64,000 bases of DNA from Chaetorhynchus papuensis (GCA_013396525.1 VWYX01000250.1:496001-560000), one strand, 5' to 3'; shown: positions 27,101 to 39,221, counted from the first letter of the stretch. Numbers and translations: made by a program. The notes: a model not told the origin generated them from the sequence alone.

Positions 27101-28839
27101 CCGTATTGCAGTAAAAGAAAATCACAGTCAGTGATTTATGAGGTTACAAGTCTTTTCAATTTACACTGATTACAAAAAAAAAAAGAGTAATAAAAAATAA
27201 AAACAGTAAAAAAACCCTGAGAATGGCTTTAATTGTACAGTGTATTCCCCATAAAGACAAAAACATATGTTAACTCAGCAAGCAGTATCACTGTAAGCGT
27301 TTAGATACCAACTTTTTTTCTTGTTATGTTTTCCTTAGCCCCTTTTCATCTGTTCCCATTATACTTTTGGCATTTCTATAACTATGGAACTATTTTTATG
27401 GTCGTTATAACTCCTGCTTTCTTTGCCAAAGAGAAAGTGCTGCATATCACTTAGGCTAAGGTGGCTAAAGAAAAAAAATGCACCTATTATGAATGATATA
27501 AAAGAGTTACTAATCTCAGTTACTTTGACATGTTCACCTTGTTTTCTTTCTAACAGTATAAGTTACTTTGTTATTTACATCATAAATGAAGAGTGTTTAG
27601 CAACTTTTAACCAGTAGCTACTCTGTTTTGTTACTTATTTTAACTTTTTGAAAGGTTAATCTCTGGACAGAGCAGGCAGTGCAGAGGTTCAAATAACTTT
27701 TTGTTGTCATGTAAAACAATTATTAGCAGTGGAATAAAGAAATTATGTTAAACTCTGAGGATATTACTTTTGAATAGGTTGTGTAAATGAATTCCAGAAG
27801 GGACAATGTAGGTGGGAAGGGAAGAGCAGGAGTAGTAAATTAACGGGAGCAGAGAAAGGAGCGAGTGAATGACAGATGGGTTGCTGGTCACCTGGAGCAC
27901 TTTTCCAAGTGATGTACTGCAGGGCTTGTCTGAATTATAACTAAGCTAATAACCTGTACCTCATCACCAAGAGACACCAGCAGAGATCATCTGAGTTTTC
28001 CTAGAATGGTGAACTTCTGTTTACTTCATACTCTAGGAAGAACTTGTTCTGTTTTGATGGATATGAAATAAAACAGGGTTGCTGCTGTTGTATCAAGAGA
28101 GGGGAAAAGGTCACTTGCACAAAACATTCCCATTGCTTTTTCACTATCTTTCTGCAGCCTGTTATTAAGCCTCTGAGTTTTATTTAGAAAAAATTGAATG
28201 AAAAATATTATTTAATGTGTTAACTGCGTCCTCTGATTCTGTGAGCTCATCCTTTCTTACAGTTCCCACCTGCATTTTCCCTACATTTACAAAACTCATT
28301 AAATATAGTTATTCAGTCTCTAAACCTTATACAGGAAGTAAAGACATAAGGAAGCTTGTCCTATTTGGAAGGGCTATGCCCTTGGGAAGGAAGAAAATCA
28401 AGGTCATGTCTACTTAAAAACTCCTCTGTAAGAGCTTTAACTAATGTTTCTTCTGCACTTTCATCCAGACTGATTTTAAAGTGGTGTTCGTGTTTGGATT
28501 TGATTTCACTTACAAAGAGCTAAGTAAGCATCATTAGAATGAGATAGCCCTTCACTTCTTACCTCTTTTCTTCTTTTTCTCTTCCACAAAGAAAAGAAGA
28601 GAATTAGGGTAGATATTGTTGCTTCACTTAGATTTGTTGACCTTTTACTTGGAAAAGAAGAGGGGATTGAAGGGTTTCTTCCCCTCCTTGCAGAAGAAGC
28701 TTAGATAGACATAAAAGATCAAGGAACAATAGAAAATACTTTTTTATTTTCAATGTTTTTGTATTTACATGGTTCAGTAACTGCTTAGATACCACAGAAG
28801 TTATAACCGCGTAGTTACACCTTTTAAATTAAATGCTCA
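24142..28839. other. Non-coding; partly purine-rich and ORF-poor
   Basis: From about 24,680 to 26,600 the + strand is noticeably A/G-rich compared with its neighbours, and 25,575-27,420 has no ORF of 60 codons on either strand. It could be an unrecognised old transposon, but no termini or family motif are visible. Confidence 0.45.
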
Positions 28840-28870
28840 NNNNNNNNNNNNNNNNNNNNNNNNNNNNNNN
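28840..28870. other. Assembly gap (31 N)
   Basis: Thirty-one consecutive undetermined bases. The flanks are ordinary AT-rich sequence and do not suggest a repeat that would explain the break. Confidence 1.
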
Positions 28871-31800
28871 TGTAGTTTCTACAGCCCAAAAGATTTTTTA
28901 GGGGTTGGAAATACATGTAAGGAATGAACATTTTCCCTCATTATTATTGGGAAACTTTTTTTTCATTTTCTTTTTTTCAAAGTATGAAGTAACATTTTCT
29001 GTGGCTAGGGTCTTCTAGTGAATTCCTTACCATCAAGCTGCTGTTTTTATCTTGCTTTAATAAATTGTAAGGAAAGATTTGAAGAAGTTTTTTGAAAGTC
29101 TAGAAGTTTGGTCTGTGTTTTACAAGAATAACACATTTTCTTTCTTTCATCAGCTTTTTCTTTTTCATCATCCATCCCCTGGAAAACTTCAAAATATTAA
29201 CTAAAAAGCACTCATGGTGCACAGAACTGTCACAATGCCTCCCATGCTGGCTTTTGGACATGTTGCTTGCATTGCCTCGCATCGGTTCTCTTTTTTGTGT
29301 TCCTGGTGTCATACCAAGTGCTGACGGCAGATAAATGCCCAAAGCAATATTTCTGCAAAATGTTCTGTATTTTGAGCTCTCTGTTTTGGATTGTTAGTAG
29401 CTCCCTCCAGTGTCGTTCATAAATGTGGAGGTCATCGTAGCAGGTCTGAGCTGAAAGCAAACCTTTTCACTCCGTTCCTAGGAATCTCGTCTGTACTCGG
29501 AACAGGAAAAGTGTTTTCAGTTTGCAGCTCCAGCCACGGGTATAATTGGCCATCATGTGCTATGGACTGGAAAGCTGGTACATTGCATTCAAGAGCTCTA
29601 ATTATTTACTCGTATCTTCTCTTCTTTATTACTACTGGAAAAAGTAATTCTTCCCCATGCTCCTGGGAGAATGTGCATGTACAGTAAACAAAAACGTTAA
29701 GTCTAACCTTGGCCTGGTCAATATCTTTAAATCTTATGGTCCTCACCTAATAATCTAAGAGGATAGTAATGCCTTAGGATAATGACTGACCTAACCTACA
29801 AGGTAATTAGAAAATTTACTTTTGCATTACTTGGCACATATCCAACAGAAAGGTGAATTTCCTTATTGCTTACAATAAAATTGCTTATCTCTTTAAAACC
29901 ACCCCTGCTGTGTAACTAGTTATCTTCTGAATACAGGTTAGTCAAAATGACATGGAACAAAAGAATAATAAATCAGAACAATAACATAACAAGAGCTCAT
30001 TTCTCAAACCTGAGTCAAACAGTTCAGCTGTCATGGAAGGAGGTAGATGTGGAACATGAAGGACTGTTAAGTTCAAAGGGCTGAAGAATAACGTAAAAGA
30101 GACAGAAAATGTGTGTCTTGATAAATAAACAATTTTAGCCATCAAAGAAAAAAGCTTCTAATCTGGGAAGAATGTCTTTTAATGAGGGAAACAAACTTGG
30201 TGATAAGGAAAAAAATAGAAGGAAAGAAGATAGTTATGGAAGTAAAGGACAACTGGGAAAGAGACTAAAGAGCTGCTGTAACTGGAGAGAAAGGAAAACA
30301 TACCTGCCTTTTAGTGTAAGTCGAGAATGTTGTGCTATAATAGTTTTTTCTTACTCACCTAAAGCTGTGTTAATGTTAGAAAGCACAGTAACTTAGTGGA
30401 GCAAATCCTTTTGAAATCAGAATCACACAAAAGCATGTAACATCTTTTCCCTGGCTGTCATGGCAGCATTTGAAGGTTAAAGTAAGAGCATTATTGTGAT
30501 TGTCACTAGAAGGCCGATCAGACAAGACTGTTTTAAGTTTGATTCAGAAAGAGTATGGAAAGTAGTACTTTATTTTACCTTACGAACAACAGATGGACTC
30601 TTCATTTGCCTGTTAGTGCTGATTTTATTGGAGGAGGACTAGTGTCCTTGTGGTGGCTCTGTTATGTGGTGCTGCTGGACAAGTCACCTTTCAAAAGGTC
30701 TCCTGAGGCATTCAGAGCTCAGGACTGGGACCAGCTCAGAGCATATGGAAGCCCAACTGAGAATGAAGATGTCTCCATCTTTCAGGGAGTGTTAAAACCA
30801 TCAAGCTGGTTAATCTTGTCCCCACCCTTCCAGGCAGAACTGCCAGCACAACTGCACCCATGTGACCTTGTCTATACTTCCAGTGCTGAATTTGTAGACA
30901 GCATTTTGCCCTTTACTTTGGCTACCAGAATCTTTCCTGAGCATATTGGGCACAGTGGTCTTTTGAAGACAGACTTTTTGAGAATTTTACTGTCTCCTCA
31001 ATTTTAACTTTTACCCATCAGTGTGATTCTTTGTATCAAGGAACCTAGAGAAAAATAACTACCCTGGTGATGGGGTTTGGGGGGAGCATATAACTGTCTA
31101 TTTTATACTCTTCCTCTGTTGTTTTTTATTCATGAGAGAGTACTTCCCAGAATAGCTCCAACTTTGGTTTCAAAGGATGAATTTCATGCAAATGTCTAGT
31201 CAGTATCCAAACCCTCACAGTAAATCAGAATATTTTCTTCAGTCTTTGAATCTTCATAGAGTCCACATGATTTATTTATCTGGGACTGCAAGGTTTCAGC
31301 GTCCTAAAAGACTTTCTGTTTTGTTTGCCATCCATAAAATGCTTCCACAGGTTCATTTAATACTAAGTAAAAGCATGTCCTTCAGGGGTTGACAAGACTT
31401 CAAAGACAAGAACTTTCTGTTAATTGACGGCTCTGTTTCATCCTTAAGTCATGCTTCAATGTGTATCACAAAAACTTGCTTATGAGAAGCAGGGTCAAAG
31501 GCATGGAAGTAGGAAAGAAAAGCCTGTGGAAGCCCTGTATATTAAGCAATGAGTTCAGTGGAACCAAAAATAAACAGTAGGGAGTGTTGGCAAAATCAGT
31601 GAGGATGAACTCTTTTGTTGCCACTTCAGCTACAATGAACTAGTAGTTGTTGGTCTTTTTCCTCTGACAAAAGTCAGAAAGGGAGGAATTACCTGTCATT
31701 CTTCTCTAGGTCTAGTAACTCCTTCCCAAATTCTAGTGGGAGCTGCTTCTTTTCTGGTCTCTTCAGGAGGCTATCTCCACATTTAAGAAGTTGTCTGCTG

Positions 31801-32782
31801 CTTTTGTTGTCCAAAGATCACATGTCCAAACGGCTTTTCCTGACTCCATGGATCAGAAATCTCTCAGATTACTACTAGCTAATATTCTACCTCTGTCACA
31901 AGTATCTAGGAATTCAGATGAGAGCCTCTGGGAAAAAGCTCCTCTGCAGAGTGCTGTTTATTATTTGATACAGCATGTAGCCATGAACACTTGTAGAAAA
32001 GTATTTGTCTTCATCACTCTCACAGCTGGTACACATCATCCACGTGTCAGGGGATGCTGGTAGGGCTTTAACAGCTCTAACTATGGTGCTGAACTGGGGA
32101 GGGGATGTTCAGTATGTAACCATGTGATATCACTTTTCCATTTTAAAATTTCTGAGTTTTTTAAAAGCTGATACTGTGAAAAGATAGAGCAAAACCATGC
32201 CAGACATATTGGTATTATGCTTTTAGATAGAAGTGCCAAAATGATGCTGAGCAAACAAACTTGATTTTGACAATTTATCATCTGAGTCCTTAAACTTTGG
32301 AACTTGCAGCAACTGAAACAGGACTACTTGCCTCTGCTGAATTTCTTTGTACAACTTGGCATTGCTGCAAAGACTTGGCACTGAGGCACTGCAGGTCTGG
32401 TCTCACTGGTAGATTGATGCAGAGGAGAATCTTAGAACTTTGTATCTGTTTAGTGTCAAAATCTTGTACTTCTGAGTGGTTGTTTTTCATACACTTACTC
32501 TTGGGGATTTTTGTTTTTTAATGATTAATGTGGCTCTGGATCAAGATCAGAATCTTAATCTTGAACTTTCCAGCTGTTTTTAAGTAAAATTCAGACTTGG
32601 GTCTAAATTGTGTCCTGTGTTTCTGACTTGTTCAGAAGAGACAGAAAATGCTATAGTTCATCCAGTGTCTGGAGTTGATTTGTTTGGCCTGCATCCTTGT
32701 GAGACCCAGAATCTTCTATGAATTTTCTCATGCTGTTGCCATACAGCTTTCTCTCTTTCTTTTTGTTTCTCTCTGACTGCAG
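28871..32782. other. Non-coding, with a CpG-retaining stretch near 29.3-29.6 kb
   Basis: No recognisable gene. The 150-codon frame at 30,555-31,007 has no family signature. The 29,265-29,620 stretch keeps about ten CpGs and may be a conserved element. Confidence 0.5.
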
Positions 32783-32956
32783 CACACGATTTTAATATAC
32801 AGTGTGATGTCTTGATGCGTCCAGCAATCTTTTGTGCCTTTCTGTTCCTGTCAGAATGGTACTTTCCGGGATCCTCGTGGGTTACTTATTACACCGCCAA
32901 CCCTTTCAGTGCCAACCATATAGGTAGGAATGGTTTGCAGGGATTTTTCTGGAGAG
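32783..32956 (+). other. Candidate orphan exon with strong splice sites and an open frame
   Basis: A long pyrimidine tract (about 32,748-32,780) ends in GCAG at 32,782, and the segment closes with GAGAG|GTGAGTAT at 32,957. Both are near-consensus splice signals. The 174 nt between are divisible by three. One frame (two leading bases, 57 codons, one trailing base) has no stop; it includes FCAFLFLSEWYFPGSSW and ends QGFFWRG-like. The other two forward frames hit stops within the first dozen codons. At least five CpGs survive here in a CpG-poor background. I do not recognise the peptide and it is not part of any DLG2 isoform I know. Its intron phase (1-1) does not match the phase-0 junction of the DLG2 first exon. 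It could be an exon of a long DLG2 transcript or a lncRNA, a cryptic exon, or chance. Confidence 0.35.
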
Positions 32957-34045
32957 GTGAGTATAAGTGACTCTCAAGGATCTCTATCAGGATGGAGAAT
33001 AAGCTGAGTTTCAAGACTTTGTTGTCACGGGGATGTGATTGCAAACTTAGTGTTCTTTTCACAAATAAAACCAGGAATTTGCTTACTCTTTCAAGGAAAG
33101 AGAGGACTCTGTTTCATCACTAGTGTGAGTCTCTCTGATCCCAGCTGGGATCTTGGTGTGCTTTGCCATACAACTGGGCACCAAGAGAAATTTCTGAGGG
33201 TGAATGTTTTCGTGTGTGCTGGAGTATACATCAGGGAATGTTTCCTTTTTCACTATACACGTGATATGAGCAGATACTCCGAGGTTAGTATGCTAATAAA
33301 CAAATGAAAATGGCCAGCAACTATTTTCTGGCCCTGACCCAGCCTGCCGCAACATGGTTTGCATCCATGCAGCAAAGGTCTCTGACCAGCCTGAGACACA
33401 GAGACAGCAGTTGTGTCCAGACAGCCCGAGCTGGAAGTGGTCTGTGATCCATACTACCTCCCAGACCATGCCCAGGCTGTGTCTGGGAGAATTCTGGTTT
33501 GCCAGAACCAAGTAGGTCATTTAATATTTGATCAGTATGCATGTACTTGTGTGGACATGAGCCCCACTTTAATTCCTGATACAAGCATAACCTGAATAAA
33601 GTAGTTTAGATCTGGAAGCTGTGAGTCATTCCCATATAGACATTCCCTTTTTCACAAGTTTTAGACAATCCCATCTATCCCTCAAACAGGAGATATTATC
33701 CTCTTCCCATGCTGCAGAAACCACAGGTCTCATATCTGTGCTACTATCTGTGATCCACCAAGAGGTATGTAAGTGGTCTGAAACCACTTTTTTGATTCTT
33801 TTCGTATAATTCAATGACTAAAACTTTCAAACTTACCAGAGGAATATCAGCCGCTAAATCTCTGGAGTCCAATCTTTGTTGTTTTGTTTTCCCTTTCTGT
33901 GTTGCTGTTTCCACCAGACTGATGGAGAATAAAGGATGGGGACAAGGTTTAAATGGAAGGAGAGTCTCAAAGAGACATCCCAATTTGTATATGGATTTAT
34001 TGTCAGATCCAGACAAAGTTGTATTTCTCTGGATCATATTAATAT
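32957..34045. other. Non-coding between the orphan exon and the solo LTR
   Basis: Several overlapping 60-90 codon ORFs, none recognisable. An AATAAA at 33,595 is isolated. Nothing further can be supported. Confidence 0.5.
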
Positions 34046-34627
34046 TGTCGTGGTATAATCCTAATGGGCGGGTGAGCCCCACAGCTGCTTGGTCTTCCTC
34101 CAGTTGGATGGGGGAAATAATCAGAAGGGTAAAAGCAGACTTGTGGGTGACAAAGACAGCTTGATAGGAAAAGCAAAAGGTGCTTTTTAAGCAAAACAGA
34201 ACAAGGAATTTATTCACCACTTCCCACGGGCAGGCAGGTGTTCAGCCACGTCCAGGAGATCAGGGCCCCATCATGTGTAATGGTGGCCTGGGAAGACAAA
34301 CACCATCACTTCAAGTATCTCCCACCTCCTTCTTATTCCTGGAGCTTCCATTGATGAGCGTGGTGTCATATGGTCTGGAATATCTCTGTGGTCAGTTGGG
34401 TTCAGCTCTCCTGGCTTTGTCCTCTCCCAACTCCTTGTGCACCCCCAATTGCCTTGATGGTGGGGTGGGGTGGGGTGAGGAGCAGAAAAGGCCTCAGATC
34501 CATGTGAGCACTGCAGTAAATAAAACGTCCCTGTGTTATCAGCACTGTTTCCAGCACAAATCCAAAACGCAGCCCCATAAAAATTACTATGAAGAAGTTT
34601 AACTCTGTGCCAGCCAAAACCAGTACA
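34046..34627 (-). mobile_element. Solo LTR of an avian ERVL-type endogenous retrovirus
   Basis: A 582-bp segment begins TGTCGTGG and ends CCAGTACA, and along its length matches a very common avian LTR pattern in reverse orientation. Recognisable blocks include the GGATGGGGGAAATAATCAGAAGGG-like stretch near 34,110, the AAGGAATTTATTCAC block near 34,203, GGGCAGGCAGGTGTTCAGCCA near 34,229, the ATATGGTCTGGAATATCTCTG block near 34,368, and CCAGCACAAATCC near 34,551. TG...CA-type termini are present. Flanking 5-mers (AATAT and AGCAT) are only partly alike, so the target duplication is decayed or absent. I see no retroviral coding sequence on either side, hence solo LTR. Family naming as ERVL is from memory. 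The 116-158 codon ORFs here are LTR-derived. Confidence 0.85.
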
Positions 34628-34936
34628 AGCATGCAGATGTTGAATTTTTTTACCAGAGTAGCAAAACCCCTAATAGCCTATGTCTATTTACCTTTGAATT
34701 TTTATTTTTCTTTAATAGATGAAATTAGGATCATATTTAATTTTTCAATGGATAACCTAAAATATTGAAAGAACCTTTTGTGCATTACAATAGTAAACAT
34801 TTCATTGCAATTTCCTGACATGGAATCTAAGTGTTTTTCAAGCTGGAATCAATAAAGGTTTAAGAAGAATATCCTTTCCCTCTCAGCAGAAGGGATTGCA
34901 ATTTTCCCTGAAGAGTTCTTTCAGTCAGCTCTTTCA

Positions 34937-35075
34937 GAGATGAGCTCCGCTGGTTAGAGCGTGGTGCTTATAGCACCCAGGCTGTGTTCAATTCCCTGTA
35001 TGGGCCATTCACTGAGGAGTTGGACTCGATGATCCTTGTGGGTCCCTTCCCACTCAGAACATTCTGTGATTCCAT
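34937..35075 (+). mobile_element. tRNA-Ile-derived SINE with CR1-like tail (TguSINE1-type)
   Basis: The head (about 34,943-35,007) tracks a tRNA-Ile gene: GGTTAGAGCGTGGTGCT is an exact stretch, GTTCAATTCC at 34,986-34,995 is a good pol III B box, and GGGCCA closes the acceptor stem at 35,007. The triplet in the anticodon position is TAT, and the 5' acceptor strand is lost, so this is not a working tRNA gene. The tail (35,008-35,075) matches the 3' end of a CR1 LINE: a TTGGACTCGATGATCCTTGTGGGTCC-like core, then ATTCTGTGATTCC. A tRNA-Ile head with a CR1 tail mobilised by CR1 is the known design of TguSINE1 in passerine birds. Identity comes from recognition of both modules. Confidence 0.85.
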
Positions 35076-37021
35076 GGAAACACAAAGTGAGTGTCCTGCT
35101 ACCACCTTTAGCAGTTGTGTGGATTTCACCTTAGCTTACTTGGAGCTGTGTTGGGAGTCAAGGGGAGAGTCAGTGTTCAGACTGACAGGTTTTTAATGTT
35201 TGGTAAGAAGATCAATGTCAGAGACTTTGTCACCAAGCCACTGATGTGGATGCAGAAGATAGTTTGCCTGTAATGTTTTGAATGTTAAGTGTGGCAGAAA
35301 GCTGGTTTGACTCAATAAGCAGTGGCTGACATGAAAGACAGGAGATCTTCCTCCCAGAGGACAACTACGACTTGTGCAGTGCTTTTCAGATGGTTGAAGG
35401 CTGTCTTGGCCGAATTTCCTGCTTCTGTAAATGGCAGAAGTGTCACTGAAATCGATGGAATAGCTGCATTTCACATCAGTAAGCAGGTTCTCTCCTACAC
35501 AGTATCTTCCTTCTTCTGGTTGCTGGGAATAGTCATTCTCCCTGTTCAATTCAAAAAGGTAAAGGACATAGCCCAGCTAGCTGAGCTGGTTATTGTGTTG
35601 GCAGTGGAAAAGGGGAAAGCTCTTACCTGGAATGTATACTTTTCAGGGAGTTGTCAGCCACTGAAAGTAATGTGATGGCCATTAAATGCTTGATTTTGCA
35701 AATCTTTTGGAGCAGATGAGTTTCTGTTTAAGTCAGTGGATTATATTATTTTTTACGTGCAGGCTTTCCTATGTAAAATCCCCTGTCACCTACTGAAGCT
35801 GTCTTATATTAAATGTTATGCAATATTATGCACAACAAACACACTAAGAAATAACATCAGTAACGTTTAAGTTTGGAAGTCAGTAATGGAGAACTGAATC
35901 CTTACATACAGAAATTAAGGGAACTGCTGGTGGGTGGGACAGATATTTGGGTGTGAGATTGCTTTTCTTTCCATGTTGGAAGTAGGCAGTCAGAATCAAT
36001 ATATGTTGAAATCTGGAGGCTGAACAGTCAAGGATGGTGAATGAGAATTTTTCTGGGGGTGGCAGTGATGCAGTGGCATTCAGAGGAAACGTTACCATGG
36101 TATTCACAGACTGATGTGAACATATAGGGGATATAGAAGAAGAAAAGCTCTGAAACCAGTGCCAGGATATGGACAGAAAAAGCAGGAGGATACTGAAATC
36201 TCTCATTATCTAAAAGTGGCATTCTGCCTTTGTCTGTTAGCAGTTTTCTTTTCCTTCACTGCAGCTTCTGTGTAACTCAGTCTTTGATAGTGACACTCAA
36301 CCATTTGCAATTCATTTTAGTTGTCTTCAGTAAAAATTGTTGCTCAAAATTATGTCATTTTAGTATGAACTACAACAGCCAACCTTTAGTCATTACTATG
36401 GTAATATGTGTTCATTTCTCTAGGTCAGGAGACTCGGGTGCTGTATTGCAACAAGGTTTGATTGTATGTGCCCCCCAGTGCAGTTCTGGATGATGGTGGT
36501 GCAGTAGGATACTGTATCTTGTGGGATGATAATGACCCGGTAAGTTACATCATCAGGTTGTTGTAGAATACAACAACAGGAGTGCTACAACAAGGATAGG
36601 CAAATAGGCCATGGCACAGCGGTTTGCATAGGAGGGTGTGCAGAATGGGACGTTCTGCTGCCCAGATGGGACACTTAAATTTGACATAACTCAGCAGCTG
36701 GGCACCATTCTGTGACCATTTGCACAGGCCACGGCCACTCATCCCACCTGCCTCCCCACGCAGAATGATGGACCTTCCTCCAGAGCAAAGGCTGCAGCTC
36801 TGTCTGAGGGGTCTGCACCATCCACCCCAGCCATGGCTGGTGCCTCCACCCAGATGGAGCTGCTGAAGAGACAGGATGCAGCAGAGGCCTTGACTGCAGG
36901 AAGTGCCTGGACCTTTCTCCTGTGGCACAAAAAGGCAGCAGACCTGCTCAGGCGGAGGAGCTACTCCTGGACAACCATAGAAAAGGTCAGGAGCCATCTA
37001 AGAGTGTCAAGAAGTATTACA
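35076..37021. other. Non-coding between SINE and CR1, GC-rich at its right end
   Basis: 36,545-37,020 is GC-rich with open frames on both strands (150 codons minus, 63 and 60 codons plus), not matching any family I know. It abuts the 5' break of the CR1 copy and may be an older repeat. The rest is featureless. Confidence 0.5.
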
Positions 37022-37695
37022 TAGCCCTGGGAGTGGTGGTAAAGGACTCTAAAACACAACATGATGCTCAATATGCCTCATCAATGTGTGCTCCCAGCCC
37101 ATAAAGCCAGCTGTACCCTGGGCTGTGTCAGAGGAAGTGTGGCCAGCAGGTTGAGGGGGGTGATTCTTCCCCTCTACTCTGCTCTCCTGAGACCCCACCT
37201 GGAGTGCTGTGTTCCACCCTGGGGCCCCAGCATAAGAAAGATGTGGACCTGTTGGAGCAGGTCTCGAGGAGGCCATGAGATGATCAGAGGGCTGAAATAT
37301 CTGTTCTATGAAGACAGGCTGAGAAAGTCGGGTTTGTTTAGCCTGGAGACAAAAAGACTCCAGGGAGACCTTAGACTGCCTTCCATTACCTAAACGTGCT
37401 ACAACAGAGGTAGAGACGAATGTTTCACAAGAGTGCGTAGCGACAGGACAAGGGATAATGGATTTAAACTGAAAGGCAATAAGTTTATATTAGATATTAG
37501 GAAGAAATTCTTTACTGTGAGAGTGGTGAGGAGAAAATGTAGATGCCCCATCCCTGGAAGTGTTCAAGGCTGGACTTGGATGGGGCTTTGAGCAACGTGG
37601 TCTAGTGGAAGGCCTATCCATGGTGGGGGCATTTGAACTACATGATCTTTAAGGTCCCTTCCAAATGGCTCCATTCTACTACTCTGTGATTCTAT
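37022..37695 (+). mobile_element. CR1 LINE, 3' ~670 bp, sense
   Basis: Carries the last part of CR1 ORF2 and the whole 3' UTR. The frame around 37,130-37,393 reads VASRLRGVILPLYSALLRPHLE and then EDRLRKSGLFSLETKRLQGDLR, typical of the CR1 reverse-transcriptase C-terminus. The 3' UTR follows with GATATTAGGAAGAAATTCTTTACTG (37,493), CCCCATCCCTGGAAGTGTTCAAGGCTGGA (37,547) and AAGGTCCCTTCCAAATGG (37,651). It ends in a short ATTCTACTACTCTGTGATTCTATT tail. 5' truncated, with several frame-breaking changes. Confidence 0.93.
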
Positions 37696-39150
37696 TTTTC
37701 CAGCAAGATACCCAGCTGAAACCTCCTGCTCAGCCTGCTTCTGTAGCAGTTGAAGGTGAAAATGTGCTACAAGCCTTGGTTGAATTTGTGTCCTGTTAAC
37801 TACTTACAACATCCCATGACAAGTACTGCACCTTTATTGCATATTGGTACCTGTTTATACAGCACCTGATGCAAAGGGTTGCCTTCTGTTGTTGGGAACA
37901 GTAGTTGCTGCAGGCATAAAAATAACCAGCACTATTGGTTATAATGATCATATTAATGTTTCTGGAGTTCTTGGAGAAGGATAGGGAATATATTTTTCAT
38001 CCCAGATGATATTCCCATCTTAATTAAAACATTTATTAATGTCTAGGTTTGGGTGCTAGTTTTTAATGAGTACACTGTAAGTAAAAATCCCTCATAAATA
38101 TGTAAAGCACGTTGGGTTACTCCAAGTGTGTCTAGAACTATAAAAATCATATTTTCTTAATGGCAGTGCTAAAATGTAAAGTGCTCGTAAATCTGTTTAT
38201 CTGAAAAATATGCAGAAACTAATAAACCATCCAAAGCATTATGATTTCTGAAATTCCATGAAATTGTGATATGATGTCTGTGTTATCACAAACTACAGGT
38301 GTATCACTCATTCTAATAAAATTATTCAAAATGCATTAAAAATAAGAATAGAATATCCTGAAAAAATGTGCCAGAGCATGTATTTCCTATATATCAAACT
38401 TTTATATTTCAGTGTGAAGATGTATTTCACCATAGTTGTAAGTAGGTCACACTTTTTTTTTTTCAGAATTCATAGAATTTGCATTTCAGGTAGTGTCAGT
38501 AAGATAATCATTCCTATCTGGAGGTTGTTATCAAGAGAAATCATTCCTGAGGGTGTAAAAACATTTGAGATTTCGTATTTATTAGACTCATGCATCTTTG
38601 CATCTCTAGTTTCGATTAACAACTTTACACAAGGATGGAGCACGTGAATTTCTGTGGTATTTTTAGTGACTGTAATGATCTTTGATAAAACCTGTCCTAC
38701 AGTGCCATCATTGTTATATATAATTCATCTGATAATCCTTTATCTGGCAGTGAAAAAGAAAAATCCTTTAAAAGGTTGCATAAGCATTTCAACAACTTTC
38801 TAGCCTAAATATATGTAAAACTGCTCAATTACATAAAGTATTTAACTGATATATGACTTATAAGCTCTTTTCTCAAGACTGAGAAAAGCATAAATTCAGC
38901 TGATAAATGCTGTATTCCACTAGGGATTAATGCATTCTGTTTACAGGAGCTTCCTGGTAGCCCCATAAGAGTTGTGGTTCAAGGCTGGACCATATATGAA
39001 AAAGAGGCAAAGGTGATTGCATGTTGAGTTAAAATATTTCAGTGTTGCCCTCTAGGAGAGGGATGCTATTTTGCATAGTTACAGTCATACAGGATATTTG
39101 TCCAGCTTCTGAGATTACTTAGATGAATTAGAAAATCCTTCTTATTAGAC

Positions 39151-39221
39151 AAACAAGCAAACAATCCCCATCCCCCCAAAAAACCCAAAAAAACTCAAAA
39201 AAACCCCAAACCCCAAAAACC
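39151..39221. repeat. A/C-rich low-complexity tract
   Basis: Runs of A alternating with runs of C (CCCCAAAAAACCCAAAAAAA and similar), a simple-repeat type often seen in bird genomes. Confidence 0.8.

Noticed and set aside
30555..31007. 150-codon + strand ORF
   Set aside because: No domain, motif or splice context found; treated as chance.
33744..34602. Overlapping ORFs of 116-158 codons on both strands
   Set aside because: They lie mostly within the solo LTR and flank; LTRs do not encode these as proteins.
34943..35007. Possible functional tRNA-Ile gene
   Set aside because: The 5' acceptor strand is missing, the anticodon triplet is altered to TAT, and a CR1 tail follows directly. It is a SINE head.
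36545..36997. 150-codon minus-strand ORF
   Set aside because: Overlaps open frames on the other strand in GC-rich DNA where stops are rare; no family resemblance. Kept only as a compositional finding.
37061..37393. 110-codon ORF as a host gene
   Set aside because: It is the C-terminal part of CR1 ORF2 with surrounding frame breaks.
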